Below are positions 53,286 through 64,000 of a stretch of 64,000 nt of DNA, one piece after another. The translations under genes were made by a program, and so were the position numbers. The first letter of the stretch is position 1. Every line of letters begins with the position of its first letter. The notes under the pieces are model-generated. The model saw nothing but the letters and a program-made list of their open reading frames with translations. It was not told where the DNA came from and ran no database searches. Source of the DNA: Zasmidium citrigriseum (lineage: Eukaryota > Ascomycota > Dothideomycetes > Mycosphaerellales > Mycosphaerellaceae); assembly GCA_002786025.1 (NCBI GenBank), contig NHNW01000032.1:248001-312000 (forward strand), read 5' to 3'.

Positions 53286-54044
53286 ATGAAGTCGATCTTC
53301 GAAGTCTTCTCGCCTGCGACTATTCAGAAGATGCTCGAGATCCGTCAAGCAGGCGCCGCGCACAACGCCATGAAACCAGCAATACTCCACAAGCTACCCG
53401 GTGAGATGCGTAACGCGGTGTACGACGCAGTGTTCGAAGAGGACAAAATCTACATGCACGGCCAATCCATCTCGCTCGGACCGTACATGCAACCAACCGC
53501 TTGGCTGCGCAGCCTTCCCCTTATCAAGCTCCTCCACACCTCGAAGCAAGTACGCGAGGAAGCATCGGTTGTCTTCTTCACCAAGCATCGCTTCGTGTCC
53601 GGCACCATCATCTTCAAAGACACCTACGCAGACGTGATCGGGTCCCCTCTGCCAAAGCGTCTCTTGGAATTTCCTCAACCCGTCCTCCGCAAGATTAGAG
53701 AACTCCACATTACGATCGACCTCGAGGTCGGAGAGTGCAAATATCGCGAGAGCAAAGATGGCTGGAACGACGGCCACCGTGCCGAAGTGTGCCTGCGTAT
53801 GCGAGGAGGGAGGTTCACAATCGAGTCAAGCTTCGAGTGCTGTGACACAGAGAACTGCTACCACGGCATGGAAGCGTTGGTGGACGAGAAGCGCGCTGCC
53901 TTGAAGAAGCTGCTGGAGGAAAAGATTACTAGCGACAGGCAGGAGGAGGATGGAACCCTCAAGAGAGTCTTGACGATAGTGGAGCCGCATCAGCTGGAAT
54001 GGAACGCAGTCGAGGACCAGAAGCGCTTCACCAACTCGTGGTGA
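53286..54044 (+). CDS. F-box-like (2EXR-type) protein
   Basis: A 252-residue protein; ATG 53286 has A at -3. The frame extends back to a GTG at 53112 with another ATG at 53151, giving possible longer starts. After a helix (SIFEVFSPATIQKMLEI) comes ILHKLPGEMRNAVYDAVF, the typical fungal 'LP.E.RN.(I/V)Y..VF' F-box-like strand-helix. About 50 residues later comes LLHTSKQVREEASVVFF, the second signature of the same group. The remainder includes RKIRELHITIDLE and a Cys-containing segment. These proteins are very common in Dothideomycetes and are presumed Skp1-adaptor binders; function of this copy unknown. It is the last intact gene before the right RIP block. Confidence 0.75.
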   Translation: MKSIFEVFSPATIQKMLEIRQAGAAHNAMKPAILHKLPGEMRNAVYDAVFEEDKIYMHGQSISLGPYMQPTAWLRSLPLIKLLHTSKQVREEASVVFFTKHRFVSGTIIFKDTYADVIGSPLPKRLLEFPQPVLRKIRELHITIDLEVGECKYRESKDGWNDGHRAEVCLRMRGGRFTIESSFECCDTENCYHGMEALVDEKRAALKKLLEEKITSDRQEEDGTLKRVLTIVEPHQLEWNAVEDQKRFTNSW

Positions 54045-54499
54045 GGCCCACTTCGAGTGCAAAGCTCGCATCGCCGACATATGGGCATGGTACGTGGAGG
54101 TGGAGAGAATTAGAAAGAAGTAAAACGCCAGCACCCGCTATCTGCGCTGGTCGACACCAATGATCTCGATCTTGAGTGCACCGCGAGGGGACCCGAGTTC
54201 GACCAACAATACGCGGGCAATGACGGTCCTGGGACACAGCGCTCTTCGGAGGAGGTGAGCGGATACTGATAGACCTCGAGCGGTCCTGATCCAATGTAGA
54301 GAAGAGGCGGCAGTAGATGACGCTGAAACCTCCCGATACTCGTATAGCCTACCTCCATTCAGGCGCTTCGGAGGTAAGGTGAGGCTGTTTCCGGATTGGG
54401 TTTAGTACGGTGGAAAGCGAGCTCTTGCGAAGCGCCTAAGGACAAACTGCACTAGACTGCCCGTTTAGGTATTCGCACGGTCGTATATAGCCATTATTA
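54045..54499. other. Transition to the right transposon block
   Basis: Ordinary-composition DNA without a gene. CA and TG dinucleotides become rare from about 54500, which marks the RIP border. Confidence 0.6.
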
Positions 54500-55079
54500 A
54501 CTTTAATTCTACTACCGCTATATTAGATATCTAAAATCTAGCGGATAACGGTTTAGGCGTTTTAGATAGCGAATCTATTAAACAGATTTTTATATACTTC
54601 AAAATAGCGGTTCTTACGTAGTACTTAAAAAACGTTAAAGCCCGTTTCTCGTTCGCGAATCTTAACCGAATAGCTACCTATAGGCGACGATAACTACCTC
54701 TATCTAGTAAATAAAGGACGTCTATAGTATCGTAGGGATATAGTAAGATACCTCTAAGTGTTACGTAGAGTAAAAAGTATAAAAGTGCCCTTTATATCGC
54801 CGCTATCTAATAGCTTATCTATTTTAATAATACTACTATTTCTACTTACCTATAGACCGAATTCTACTAAACTAAAGAAGCCGATCTTCTTTAATTTACC
54901 TTCTAGTAACTTCTAGCTAGTTTAGTAACGTCTAGAGGTATAGGTCGGGCCTAGTAAATTAGTCGCCTTCTACTCTACTACCCGCCTACTAGCGATAGTA
55001 ACCCTATAGACGTATATAACTCTAAATCTTCCTATAACCTACCTAAATCCCTAAAACTATCTCGAGATCTTCTTACGTC

Positions 55080-57820
55080 CTTAGGAAGTCTACTCGAAGT
55101 CGTTCTATTAATCTTTCTAACCCCCTCCCTAACCCCCTTCCTAATACCCTTTTAGATACTAGTAACCCCGCTAATACCGCTAATATAGGTAAGATAAAGA
55201 AGGGCTCGAAGAGTAAGAAGACGCTAGTAGCGCGAGGTAGTAAGTTCCTTACTAGTCGCGCTATAGGTAAGAAAGCTATAGGTAGAGAAGAGAGAGTAGC
55301 GTAAGCTATCTAGCGCTAGTCTACTACCGCCGCTAACGACGAGTCTATTCCTACTCGACTACTAGGTCGTATTACTATTAGCCGAGAAGATCCTTAATAG
55401 ACTATAGACTATAATATTAAGTTACTAGACGATAATACTAGTCCTAAGGAGTAGGCGGAGTATTTCTAGCTTCGTATAGCTATAATCCGTAAGAATAAAC
55501 TCGAGGAAGTCTAGCGTATTATATAGGATACTAGAGAGACTAATACTATATAGCCGTACTATAAGGATATTATTTAGAACGGCCTTTCTAAGATCCTTAA
55601 CCTATTACACCTAGACTAAGGCCTCGAGCCCTTATAGTTATAGACTAATATCGTATATAACCTTATCTTTATATAGAAGAATACGCTTATAGTCGCTACT
55701 ACTAGTATAGGTAAGAGTCTTATATTATAGGCTAGTTCGCTCCTTACTAGTAGGATAACTATCTATATAAGTAGCTAGAAGCTACCTTTTCGAGTCTCTA
55801 CTAACCGTATATTTCTATAGGTTATACCTCTTACTCGTATTAGTAACGAGTAGTAAGGCGATATCGAAGAGGTAATATAGTAGCTTAAGTTAGAGTCGAG
55901 TAAGTATAACCTTATTAACGTCTACCTTATTACTACTAAGACTAAGAAGAAGGATAGTAAGATATATACGGATATCGTAGCTAGTAAATACTACTATATT
56001 ATCTATAGTCTAGAGTAGCTTATACTTCTAGAGTTCTAGGTAGTCCTACGCGAGATTACTCCTCGTATTAGCTTCTTCGTAATCGATAAGATCTATCTTA
56101 TCCTTAAGTAGAAGGAGTTCTAGCTAGAGTTTTCTTAGATCTACCTTACTCGCTCTCTTATACTAATTAATACGGTTATATTTAGCTACTCGGCGACTAT
56201 ATCTAAGGTAAGACGCTAGGACTAGTAGCTAGGATATTAGCTAACCTTCCTTATAGGATACCGAGGAGTACCTACTCGCTAACGCTAGCTTTCGAGAGCT
56301 TAGTAATAATCCCTTTAAGATATAGGTTATCTATAGTAGTATTAACTAGCCTAATACTACCTATATCCTATAGACTATTCTAAATAGCTACCTTAGTAAC
56401 TTCGATTTACTATACTAGCTTCTAGAGTATATAATCGATAAGGATAGCTATACTACTCTATAGAAGATTAAGAAGACTAAGATCTTTATCGATAGCCGTA
56501 CTATAATTAATATCGGTATAGAATAGTTTCGATAATAGCTAGTTCTCCTAACGAAGGATATTAATAATAAGACTAAGAAGTATATCTATAGGCTAGGTTA
56601 TAGGTATAACGTCGAAGAAATCGTATCCTTCTATACTAGCTATATCGTAGAATACGATAAGGACCTCTAGTATCGTAAGTTTAAGAAGCTTAACTCTAAG
56701 ATCTAGATCTTTTAGGGTACGCTAGTAATAGCGATTAGTACTAATATTCTAGATATTATTCGATTAATCCTTTAGAAGCTACCTATTATAAAGGATATCG
56801 ATAATATACTATAGAAGGCTAGCCGTACCGCTCGATTAAAGGTATTATAGGCGCTTATTATCTTTTACTTACTAGAGTTAATCGACGATAGTAAGAGGCG
56901 TATACCTACGAACTCTCCTTATTAGTCTATAATTCCTCGAGACTAGGATTAAGAGACCGAGGCGGTATCGTAGTCGTAGTCGTAGTCGGTATATAGTAGC
57001 TACTAGCCTACCTATCCGTATACCTCTACTCGACGTAGTAGCCTTCGTTAGGTTACCGCGGTAGTCGAGACTACTCTCGATAAAGACGAGATTCTCTTCG
57101 GTAGCGTAGATAATTCGATCTTTAACAGTATTAAAGATAATATACTAGACTAGGTCCCTAGCCTATTAGAGTATATAAAGGTATATGAGACTATTAACGA
57201 TACTATTACTAATAATACCCTTAAGAAGGACTAGAGCGTAAAGGAGATATACGCTCGCGACTAGATCCCCGATATTTAGCGAAAGGCGTAGAATAGCTAC
57301 TACTATAAGGATAAGGCTAAGCGTCGTTATTTCTATTCTATTATTAACGAGTACCTCTATAAGTATAAGCGTATATACGATCCTCTAGTCGAGGACGAGG
57401 TTAAAGGCGGACTACTTTATTATAGTATCTATAATCTAGATCTACTTAATAAGATCTACTAGTAGGATCTACCTCCCTATAAGGAGAAGCTAATAGCTCT
57501 AAACGCTAGTACGATACTAGTAATCGTATTACTCGATATTAAGAACTAGGTATCTCGATAAGCTAAGAATATCTTTAGTAATACCTATAGTAACTATCTA
57601 TTCGTAGTACCGTCGAATATTCTAGTACTAGACTAGGTCCTTTAGTAGCTTCTATATAATATCTTTAATCCGGGCTACGTAAAGAAGCTATATAAGTTTA
57701 GTACCGTTAATCTTAAGCGGTTAAACGATAAAGCGAAGGCGTTTATATAGTAGTACTAGGCGGATAATATTAGGAAACGATTAAGGAAGTAACTTAATAG
57801 TAGTAGATAGTTAATCTATT
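55080..57820 (+). pseudogene. Decayed RecQ-like superfamily 2 helicase
   Basis: Plus-strand reading gives a long helicase-like frame with RIP stops. Near 55695-55718 a Walker A motif reads ATTSIGKSL. Near 56078-56100 motif II reads VIDKIY (Glu and His changed by RIP-type transitions), followed by a segment like the Q-W...F.P.(F/Y) hallmark of RecQ helicases. Near 56184-56201 motif III reads SYSATI. A C-terminal helicase-like region follows near 56480-56770, then a Ser/Arg-rich stretch and a further domain to about 57820. RecQ-like helicase genes are known next to telomeres in several fungi (telomere-linked helicases). Its place 3.5 kb from a telomere-repeat tract supports that reading but does not prove it. 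It could instead be a gene carried by a mobile element. Confidence 0.6.
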
Positions 57821-57839
57821 TTAATAGCGCGTAGAGGAG

Positions 57840-57970
57840 AAAGTCTATCTACGAAGTCGAGACGAAACGAAATAAGGTTCGTAGGTTACGTAACCTAGGT
57901 TACGTAACTCGATACCTTAGGTATTAATAAGAAAGGCTAGCTATAAAGGAGCTTAATCTATAATACTACC
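57840..57970 (-). repeat. Presumed 3' LTR edge of the right Gypsy element, with palindrome
   Basis: On the minus strand a purine run (rc of cccccccc ttta at about 57971) sits where the polypurine tract should be, after the chromodomain end of pol. Beyond it begins the presumed 3' LTR. Inside lies a perfect 24-base palindrome, 57885-57908 (gttacgtaac on each side of ctag), related to the shorter one at 4289-4300 in the left flank. Confidence 0.4.
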
Positions 57971-60900
57971 CCCCCCTTTATTAGGTACTATCTATAGTAT
58001 TAGTAGCGATATTAAGATAGCAGAGACCCTAGTCGCGAGGCGGGCGGAGCGTTAAGAGGCGGTAGAGCTTAGCGTAGCGGTAGTAGGTAGCGGTAGCGGT
58101 TTAGCGGTATTAGAGGCTATTAGAGCTATTATCGTAGGGCGCGGCTTCTAAGGGAATCGCGTATAATAGTCGACGATAGCCTCTTCTACGTAAGTAATAT
58201 TATCTAAGGGTTCCTATAATACCTTATTATAGCTAACCTAGAGTACTTTATATTTAAAGCGGCGCGATCGTTTATTATATCTTAAGTCGACGATACCCTC
58301 TACTAAATACTCTTCCTCTTTATCGATAATAACTAGCGGCGGTAGCTCGTTAGACTAGCTAGGTAATAGTAGCTTAGAGGCGTCGACTATAGGTATTAGG
58401 CGATCGATATAGAACGTCGGCTAGATATCTATAGATAGTAGTAAATTAACCTTATAGGCGTAGCTTAATATACGTTTAGTAATACGGTAGGGGCCTATTC
58501 GCTATAGATCTAGCTTCTTAGCTAGCTAGTTAGTTAATAATCCTTCTAGCGATATAAATACCTTATCTCCGATAGAGTAGTCTAGTAACGCTCTATAGTA
58601 CTTATTAGCGGAGTCCTCTATCTATAACTACGTCTAGTAGAGGGTATCCCTTACTTACTACTCTACCTCCTTTATATACTAGATCTAGTTAGTAGCTATT
58701 AGCGTAGCGGCCGCGTTATCGCCGCTTAGCTCGATACCTATATAAGGGTAGAAGCTATAGTTCGCGTAGAAGGGTAATATATCGATAGCGAAGCTATATA
58801 TATTATTACCCGTAAACTTAGCGAGGGGTAACTACTCTAACTAGTTATCTTAATAATAGCTTATAAAGGCGCGGAGGTATACTTCTACTATTACGTTAAA
58901 CCGCTTAGTTTAGCTATCTATCTAAGGGTAGCGGGCTATTAATAGTCGAACGTTAATACTAAGAGACTAATATACGTACCGCTAGAAGCGCGATATAAAC
59001 TATATACCTCTATTAGAGGTAATTAAGTCTAGTAGTCTATAAAGCTTATATATATACTAAAGGAAGGCTCGTACGACTACCTTAGCGTTAGCTTTACCCT
59101 CTTAGTATACTATAGGGACTAGATATTATATCTTCGTTAGTTAGTCTATAACGATAAGAATTAAATTAAATCCTTCTTTACCGCTAGGCGGTAGTCTAGT
59201 AATAAAGTCTACTATTAGATATTACTAGCGGTAGGCTAGTAGAGGTAGTAGGCGTAGGAGCCTATTCTTCTACTACCTCGACGGCTTAGTCTAGATATAG
59301 GTATAGTAATTCGTAATATAGTATATAACGTTAGTATATATAGGAAGCTAGAAGTAGCTCTATAAGGTTAGCTCGAAGGTACTATTACGTCTAGAGTAAC
59401 CTACGGATATAGTATCGTAGTATACCTTTACTACCTATATATAGAGGTCGTTAGACTCTAGTATATAGAGTTAGTCTTAATAGTATAGTAGACCGTCGCT
59501 CTAGCGGCACTTACTCGGTAAGATAGGCTATTAGCTATACGGTACCTTATTAAGCGTCTTTAGTAGGTCGTTATTAGTATAGTTTACGCTAGCTTTCTTA
59601 ATACGGTCGAGAAGGTCGTTAATAGAGATCGCTACTACCTTTAACGCTAGGTTATAAGGCTTAAGTATTATCTAGTATTACGCTTATTTCTAGGGGTTAT
59701 TAGCGCTAGGCTAGTTAGTAGACTAGCGAGTAAGCGAATCTAGCTTAATACCCTTACTACTAGGCCTATAGGTTATCTAGAAATTAAACTAGCTAAGGAA
59801 CTCGCTCTAGCGAGCCTAGCGCCTATTTAGCTACTTCGTCGATATATAGTACTTAAGGTTTCGATAATTAGTAATAACTCGGACTAGTTCGTTAATAGCC
59901 TAACCTTCTAGCTTAGGCCGCTAGGCTTTAAAGGACTTAATAATAGCGAGGAGTTCCTTATCGTATATCTCGTAGTTATATTCTATAGGCGTTATCTTCT
60001 TACTTATATATACGATAGGCTTCTAGGCTTCTTTCTCGGCGTAGTATTACGAGAGTACCCTAGCGGTAATATAGTCGGACGCGTTAGTCTCTACTATTAC
60101 TAGAAGGCTTAGGTCGTAGTAAGCGAGGACTAGCTTAGTCGTAAAGGCGCGCTTAAGTATATTAAGCGCTCGCTAGTAGGTATTACTCTATCGGAAGGTC
60201 GTCTTATAGCTATTAGCGGCGTTATTAGGCTTCTTTATAAGTTCGGTAAGTAGTCTAACTATCCGTAAGAAGTCGCGTATAAACCTATAGTAGAAGTTAG
60301 TAAAGCTAAGGAGTACTTAGACGTCCTTAACGTTCCTTAGAGTAGGCTAGTTAATAATAGCGTTAATCTTCTCTAGGTCTATCTAGATACCGCTCGTTAA
60401 TACGATAATCCCTAGGTATTTAACCTCTATAATATAGAACTCTAATTTACTAATATTAGCTTAAAGCCTAGCTTTATCTAAAGTAGTAAGGATAAGGTTT
60501 AGGTATTCTTCGTACTCTACCTAGCTCTATAAATATACTAGTACGTTATCTAGGTAGGTAGTATAAAATACGTTAAGGTACGAGTAGAGGTAGTCGTTAA
60601 TATAATACTAGAAGCTCGAAGGGGTATTAGCTAGTCTAAAGGGTATTACTAGATATTCGTATAATCTATAGCGAGTCTTAAAAGCTATCTTCTATTCTTC
60701 CTCTTAGGTAATACGGAGCTAGTTAAAAGCTAAGATTATATCGAGCTTACTAAAGATAACGGCCTTACTAAGCTAGTTAAGCGTCTCTTAGATTAAAGGT
60801 ATCGGGTACTAATTCTTAACGGTTATCTTATTAAGCTTACGATAGTTAACGTAGAATCGTAGACCGCTACTAGGTTTCTTAATAAATAGGACTAGTAATA

Positions 60901-63900
60901 AGGCTAGTAATAAGGACGCTTATATAAAGCCCTTTAATAAGTACTCCTTAAGGTAGTCGCGTAGTACCTCGAGCTCCTTATAAGATATCGAGTAGAGGGG
61001 TCTATAGCTTAGCTAATTCCCTAGTATTAGAGGGATACTATAATTATAGGCTTAGTAAGGGGGTAGGCGATTAGCTTATCTCTTCGAGAATACGTATAGA
61101 TACTAGTAGTACTATAGCAGTAGCTTCTACGTAGGGTCGATTCCTTTCTTAATAGTAATTACTTACTCTACGTTACGGAGTAATACTATAAATAGTAGAT
61201 AGTTCTTCGTACTAGCGAGCTAGCTAAACGGCGCTACTCTAATATAGTAGACGTTAATAGGAGCGCGCTAGCCCTTAGTAGATAGTTTCTTCTTATTCTT
61301 CTCGAAATTTAGTATATTTTCGTATATATATCGGTTTTTAGCCTAACCCTAACCCTAACTCTAACCCTAACCCTAACCCTAACCCTAACCCTTAGGGTTA
61401 GTAAGGGTATTAAGGACTATATACTATTAAGGAGAAAGGGCGTTATAGGCGACTACGAGCCTATAGGCTCGTTACGATAGCGTAGAGGCGATTCGTAATA
61501 GGTCGCTACCTATTATAGGGGATAATAAAGACGTCCGCGTTCTTAGTAGCGATAGTAAGACTCGTAAAGCTCGCTAGCTCTTACGCTCGTATACGTAGCT
61601 ACGTATATTTAGCTCGAATCCTACTAATATAGGATCTACTACGAGTAGTAGTAGTAGTTACGACTACGTAGAGGAGAGTTTAGGCTCGTATAAGAGCCTA
61701 ATAGTACGGACGAGTTAGTAATAGGCGTTATAGCTAGTATAGTAGTACTTAGAGTTAAATAAGATAGTATTATCTTACTAAAGGAGGCGTAGGTTATAGC
61801 GCTTTAGCTAGGGTATACCTAGAATTACTAGATAATAGCCTAGCTTAGTAACGTAGAAGGAGATATACTTATAGTACCTATTAATATCGATAGTAGCTCT
61901 AGTAACGTAGGTAATATCGTTAACTATAGAGCCGTTAAAGGCTTCGAGAGAGCGAGGTACTAGAAGCTTAGATAAAGGAAACTATTACGCGAAATCGGTG
62001 TCTATAAAAGCGAAACTAGTATAGCTATAGTCTATTATATATTAGGAGTCTATAGATACTATAGCGGTATTTAATAATATAGTATAAGGTAGTACTAAAT
62101 AGTCTACGTCCGGAATAAGGTTATACTCTTTCTTTAATACTACTAAACTAATATAAAGGCGTAGAGGTCGTTACTAAGTAAGCGGCGGCTCCGAGTCGTC
62201 GTCGGAGGCTAATAATACTAGAGAAGGTAGCTATTAAATATCGATACGTAGCGGAAGGGTTACTAGTTTACTAGACGTTAATTCTAACGATAGTAATAGT
62301 CCTCGATCGCGACTTCGATTAAGGACTAGGCTTTCCCCTACTAAGGCTATTAGCTAATACTACTACTTATAGATATACCGCCGTCGTTTAAGAAGACGCT
62401 AGCGCCGTCGTTCTTAGGTAGTATCTATAGACGACTATTAGTCGTTATAGCTATAACTCGCGTCTTCTAACGGGCTACTTTACGAATAAGGTTAGAGTAT
62501 ATAGTATCGCTTATAATATAACCGAACTTAAGATAGTACCTATAAGCGCCTTACTACTAGCGCTACTTACGCTAATCTAGGGTATAGCGATTCTAGTTAC
62601 TAGCGAAGAGGTCTATTAGCGTTAGGCCGCTAGGCGTACCTAAGGCGGTAGGTAGAGTAGTAGAAGAGTAGCGATCGTTACTACTAGGGTTCTAAGGTAG
62701 GAACTACCTCTACTAATTACGTAGAGGGTTATTATTACTACTAGCCTACTAGTTAGCTAGCTTATTATTATTATTATTAGGTATAGCGGCGTACTAACTA
62801 TATAGTCCCTTAGTGCCCTTTTCTTCCTTAACTTCGCTAATACGAGCGCGGATATTAGTATCTTCGATACGAAGTCGAGTATAGAGCTCCTCGTTTTTAA
62901 GGAGGTACTTATTATACTAGTAGGTTATAGTATCCTTAAGCTTTGTCGATAATCCCTTCTTAACTTAGTTACGTTTAGCCTCTCCTTCGTAAAGAAGGAT
63001 AGCGTTATACTTATCGAATTCGATTATATAGTTACTAAAAGGACGGTTAAGTTACTTAAGGTTATTTATAGCCTTCTATATAATATTACGCTCGTTAGTA
63101 TAGCTAAACCTTAGAGATAGTTACCTCTTAAAATCTATAATAGAGCTAAAATTAAAGATAGTCCTTACGCTAGTATCGTTAGACGGATCTAGCTTAAGGT
63201 AGGTAGCGAGAAAGGTCTTAGCTCGATTAGTCGTATAGGTATAGGCGTAGAAGAGTTTCTCTTAAAGGGACGGGTACTAGTCGTAATTAATAGTTATCTT
63301 AAATATATACTCGGCGAGCTATAGGCGAAGTTTATTAGGGTTACCGCCGTACTAGGTAATATTAGTAGTCTTCTTAGATTTGTTCTTACTACCGCTATTA
63401 GTAGATAACCTACAGCGGGTACCGTCCGCGTTTAAGTTAATAATCTACTACCGAGCGTCGAGAAGCTAGTTCTATAGACGGATTACCTTATCGCTACTAA
63501 TAGTATTTATCTATAGTAGAGCCTTAAAACGGACGATTTCCTACTACGACTAAGTAAGCTCTTACTATACCTAGTAGAGCGTCGTCTAGAGGGGGCTAAG
63601 GCGGTTAACTTCGAGCTAGGTAGCGCTAAGTTAGTCCTTAATATAGCCTATCTAGCCCTATATATACGTAACGGCCTATTTAGTAATAGCCTAAGCGCTC
63701 TTAGCCTCCTACGCTTCCTTATTAAGCTCTAGCGCGAGGTTCTCGCGTACCTTAAGCTAGTTATATATCTACTACTAGTTATCGTCTTCTAATTAGTTAG
63801 CTAAGCTATTCTTAAACTCTTTAACTAAATAGGGAATATTAGTAATACTATATTTCTTAAGGCGATCGTCTAGGGCTAGTCTAGCGCTCTACTAAGAGTA

Positions 63901-64000
63901 TTACGAGGAGTAATATAAGGCGGCTTAAGAGCGGTTCGAGTACTAGCTATAATAAGAGCGTTAAGAGGATCCTCGTAATAGAGGGATAGTAGTATCTTAG
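57971..64000 (-). mobile_element. Decayed Ty3/Gypsy chromovirus (gag to chromodomain)
   Basis: Minus-strand reading gives gag-pol in order. A nucleic-acid-binding knuckle lies near 62500-62552 with C-x2-C-x4-H-x4-C spacing, where the Cys and His positions mostly read Tyr through RIP. Reverse transcriptase runs from about 61200 to 60400, with its YLDD-type core at 60539-60556 reading YLDN. RNase H lies near 59935-59975 (YDKELLAI type). Integrase follows at about 59400-58400, and a C-terminal chromodomain at about 58160-58310. The chromodomain places it among chromoviruses. Gag continues to or past 64000. The telomere-repeat tract at 61342-61401 lies between the gag knuckle and reverse transcriptase, so the element is interrupted there. 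Confidence 0.8.
61342..61401. repeat. Interstitial telomere-repeat tract
   Basis: Eight and a part units of CCCTAA (61342-61391, one unit reading CTCTAA) are followed directly by TTAGGGTTAG in the opposite sense (61392-61401). CCCTAA/TTAGGG is the standard telomere repeat of filamentous ascomycetes. It contains no CA or TG, so RIP cannot alter it. The order CCCTAA then TTAGGG is not the order expected of two fused chromosome ends, which would read TTAGGG then CCCTAA. Confidence 0.92.

Larger units (their letters stand above)
54500..64000. repeat. RIP-mutated transposon block (right)
   Basis: Same signature as the left block: CA and TG nearly absent, TA in excess, CG retained, no open frames. 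It contains a decayed helicase gene, a chromodomain Gypsy element and a telomere-repeat tract, listed separately. It continues beyond the window. Confidence 0.9.

Noticed and set aside
61342..61401. End-to-end chromosome fusion
   Set aside because: A fusion would read TTAGGG then CCCTAA; here the order is reversed and the second arm is only 10 bases.

Overview
The window is chromosomal DNA of a filamentous ascomycete. Three things point there: 50-60 base introns with GT...AG ends, fungal-type NACHT-ankyrin receptors, and two outer blocks with an extreme repeat-induced point mutation (RIP) signature. The general gene style (F-box-like proteins, long S/T-rich secreted proteins) fits Dothideomycetes, but I cannot name a species. 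No viral, plasmid or bacterial features were seen.

Layout. (1) 1-5440 is a RIP-destroyed block holding a Ty3/Gypsy gag-pol on the minus strand and a hAT transposase relic on the plus strand. (2) 5.7-20.9 kb is a one-direction array of nine related, intronless genes. They share an N-terminal beta-rich domain and a GNAT-like acetyltransferase domain but carry different tails: acidic, chromodomain, or transmembrane. The first copy is truncated at the transposon border. (3) 20.9-25.4 kb has no gene I can model. (4) 25.4-30.6 kb holds a stand-alone RNase H gene, a three-exon F-box-like gene, a divergently transcribed zinc-binding (RING/IBR-like) gene and a mitochondrial membrane protein. (5) 30.9-38.0 kb holds two tandem NACHT-ankyrin (NOD-like) receptor genes, both on the minus strand, with the same intron position. 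(6) 40.5-49.0 kb is one uninterrupted 8.5 kb ORF for a giant modular secreted protein with six, three and three internal repeats. (7) 50.8-54.0 kb holds an intron-containing tRNA-Gly, an LD-motif-like protein and an F-box-like gene. (8) 54.5-64.0 kb is a second RIP block with a decayed RecQ-like helicase, a chromodomain-bearing Gypsy element (chromovirus) and a short interstitial telomere-repeat tract.

Together this is a gene island between two RIP-silenced transposon blocks. Its content (expanded acetyltransferase-like family, paired receptors, giant surface protein, decayed helicase and telomere repeat) is what is usually found in fast-evolving accessory or subtelomere-like compartments. 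That interpretation is inference. Gene functions are family-level calls from motifs; no database search was possible.
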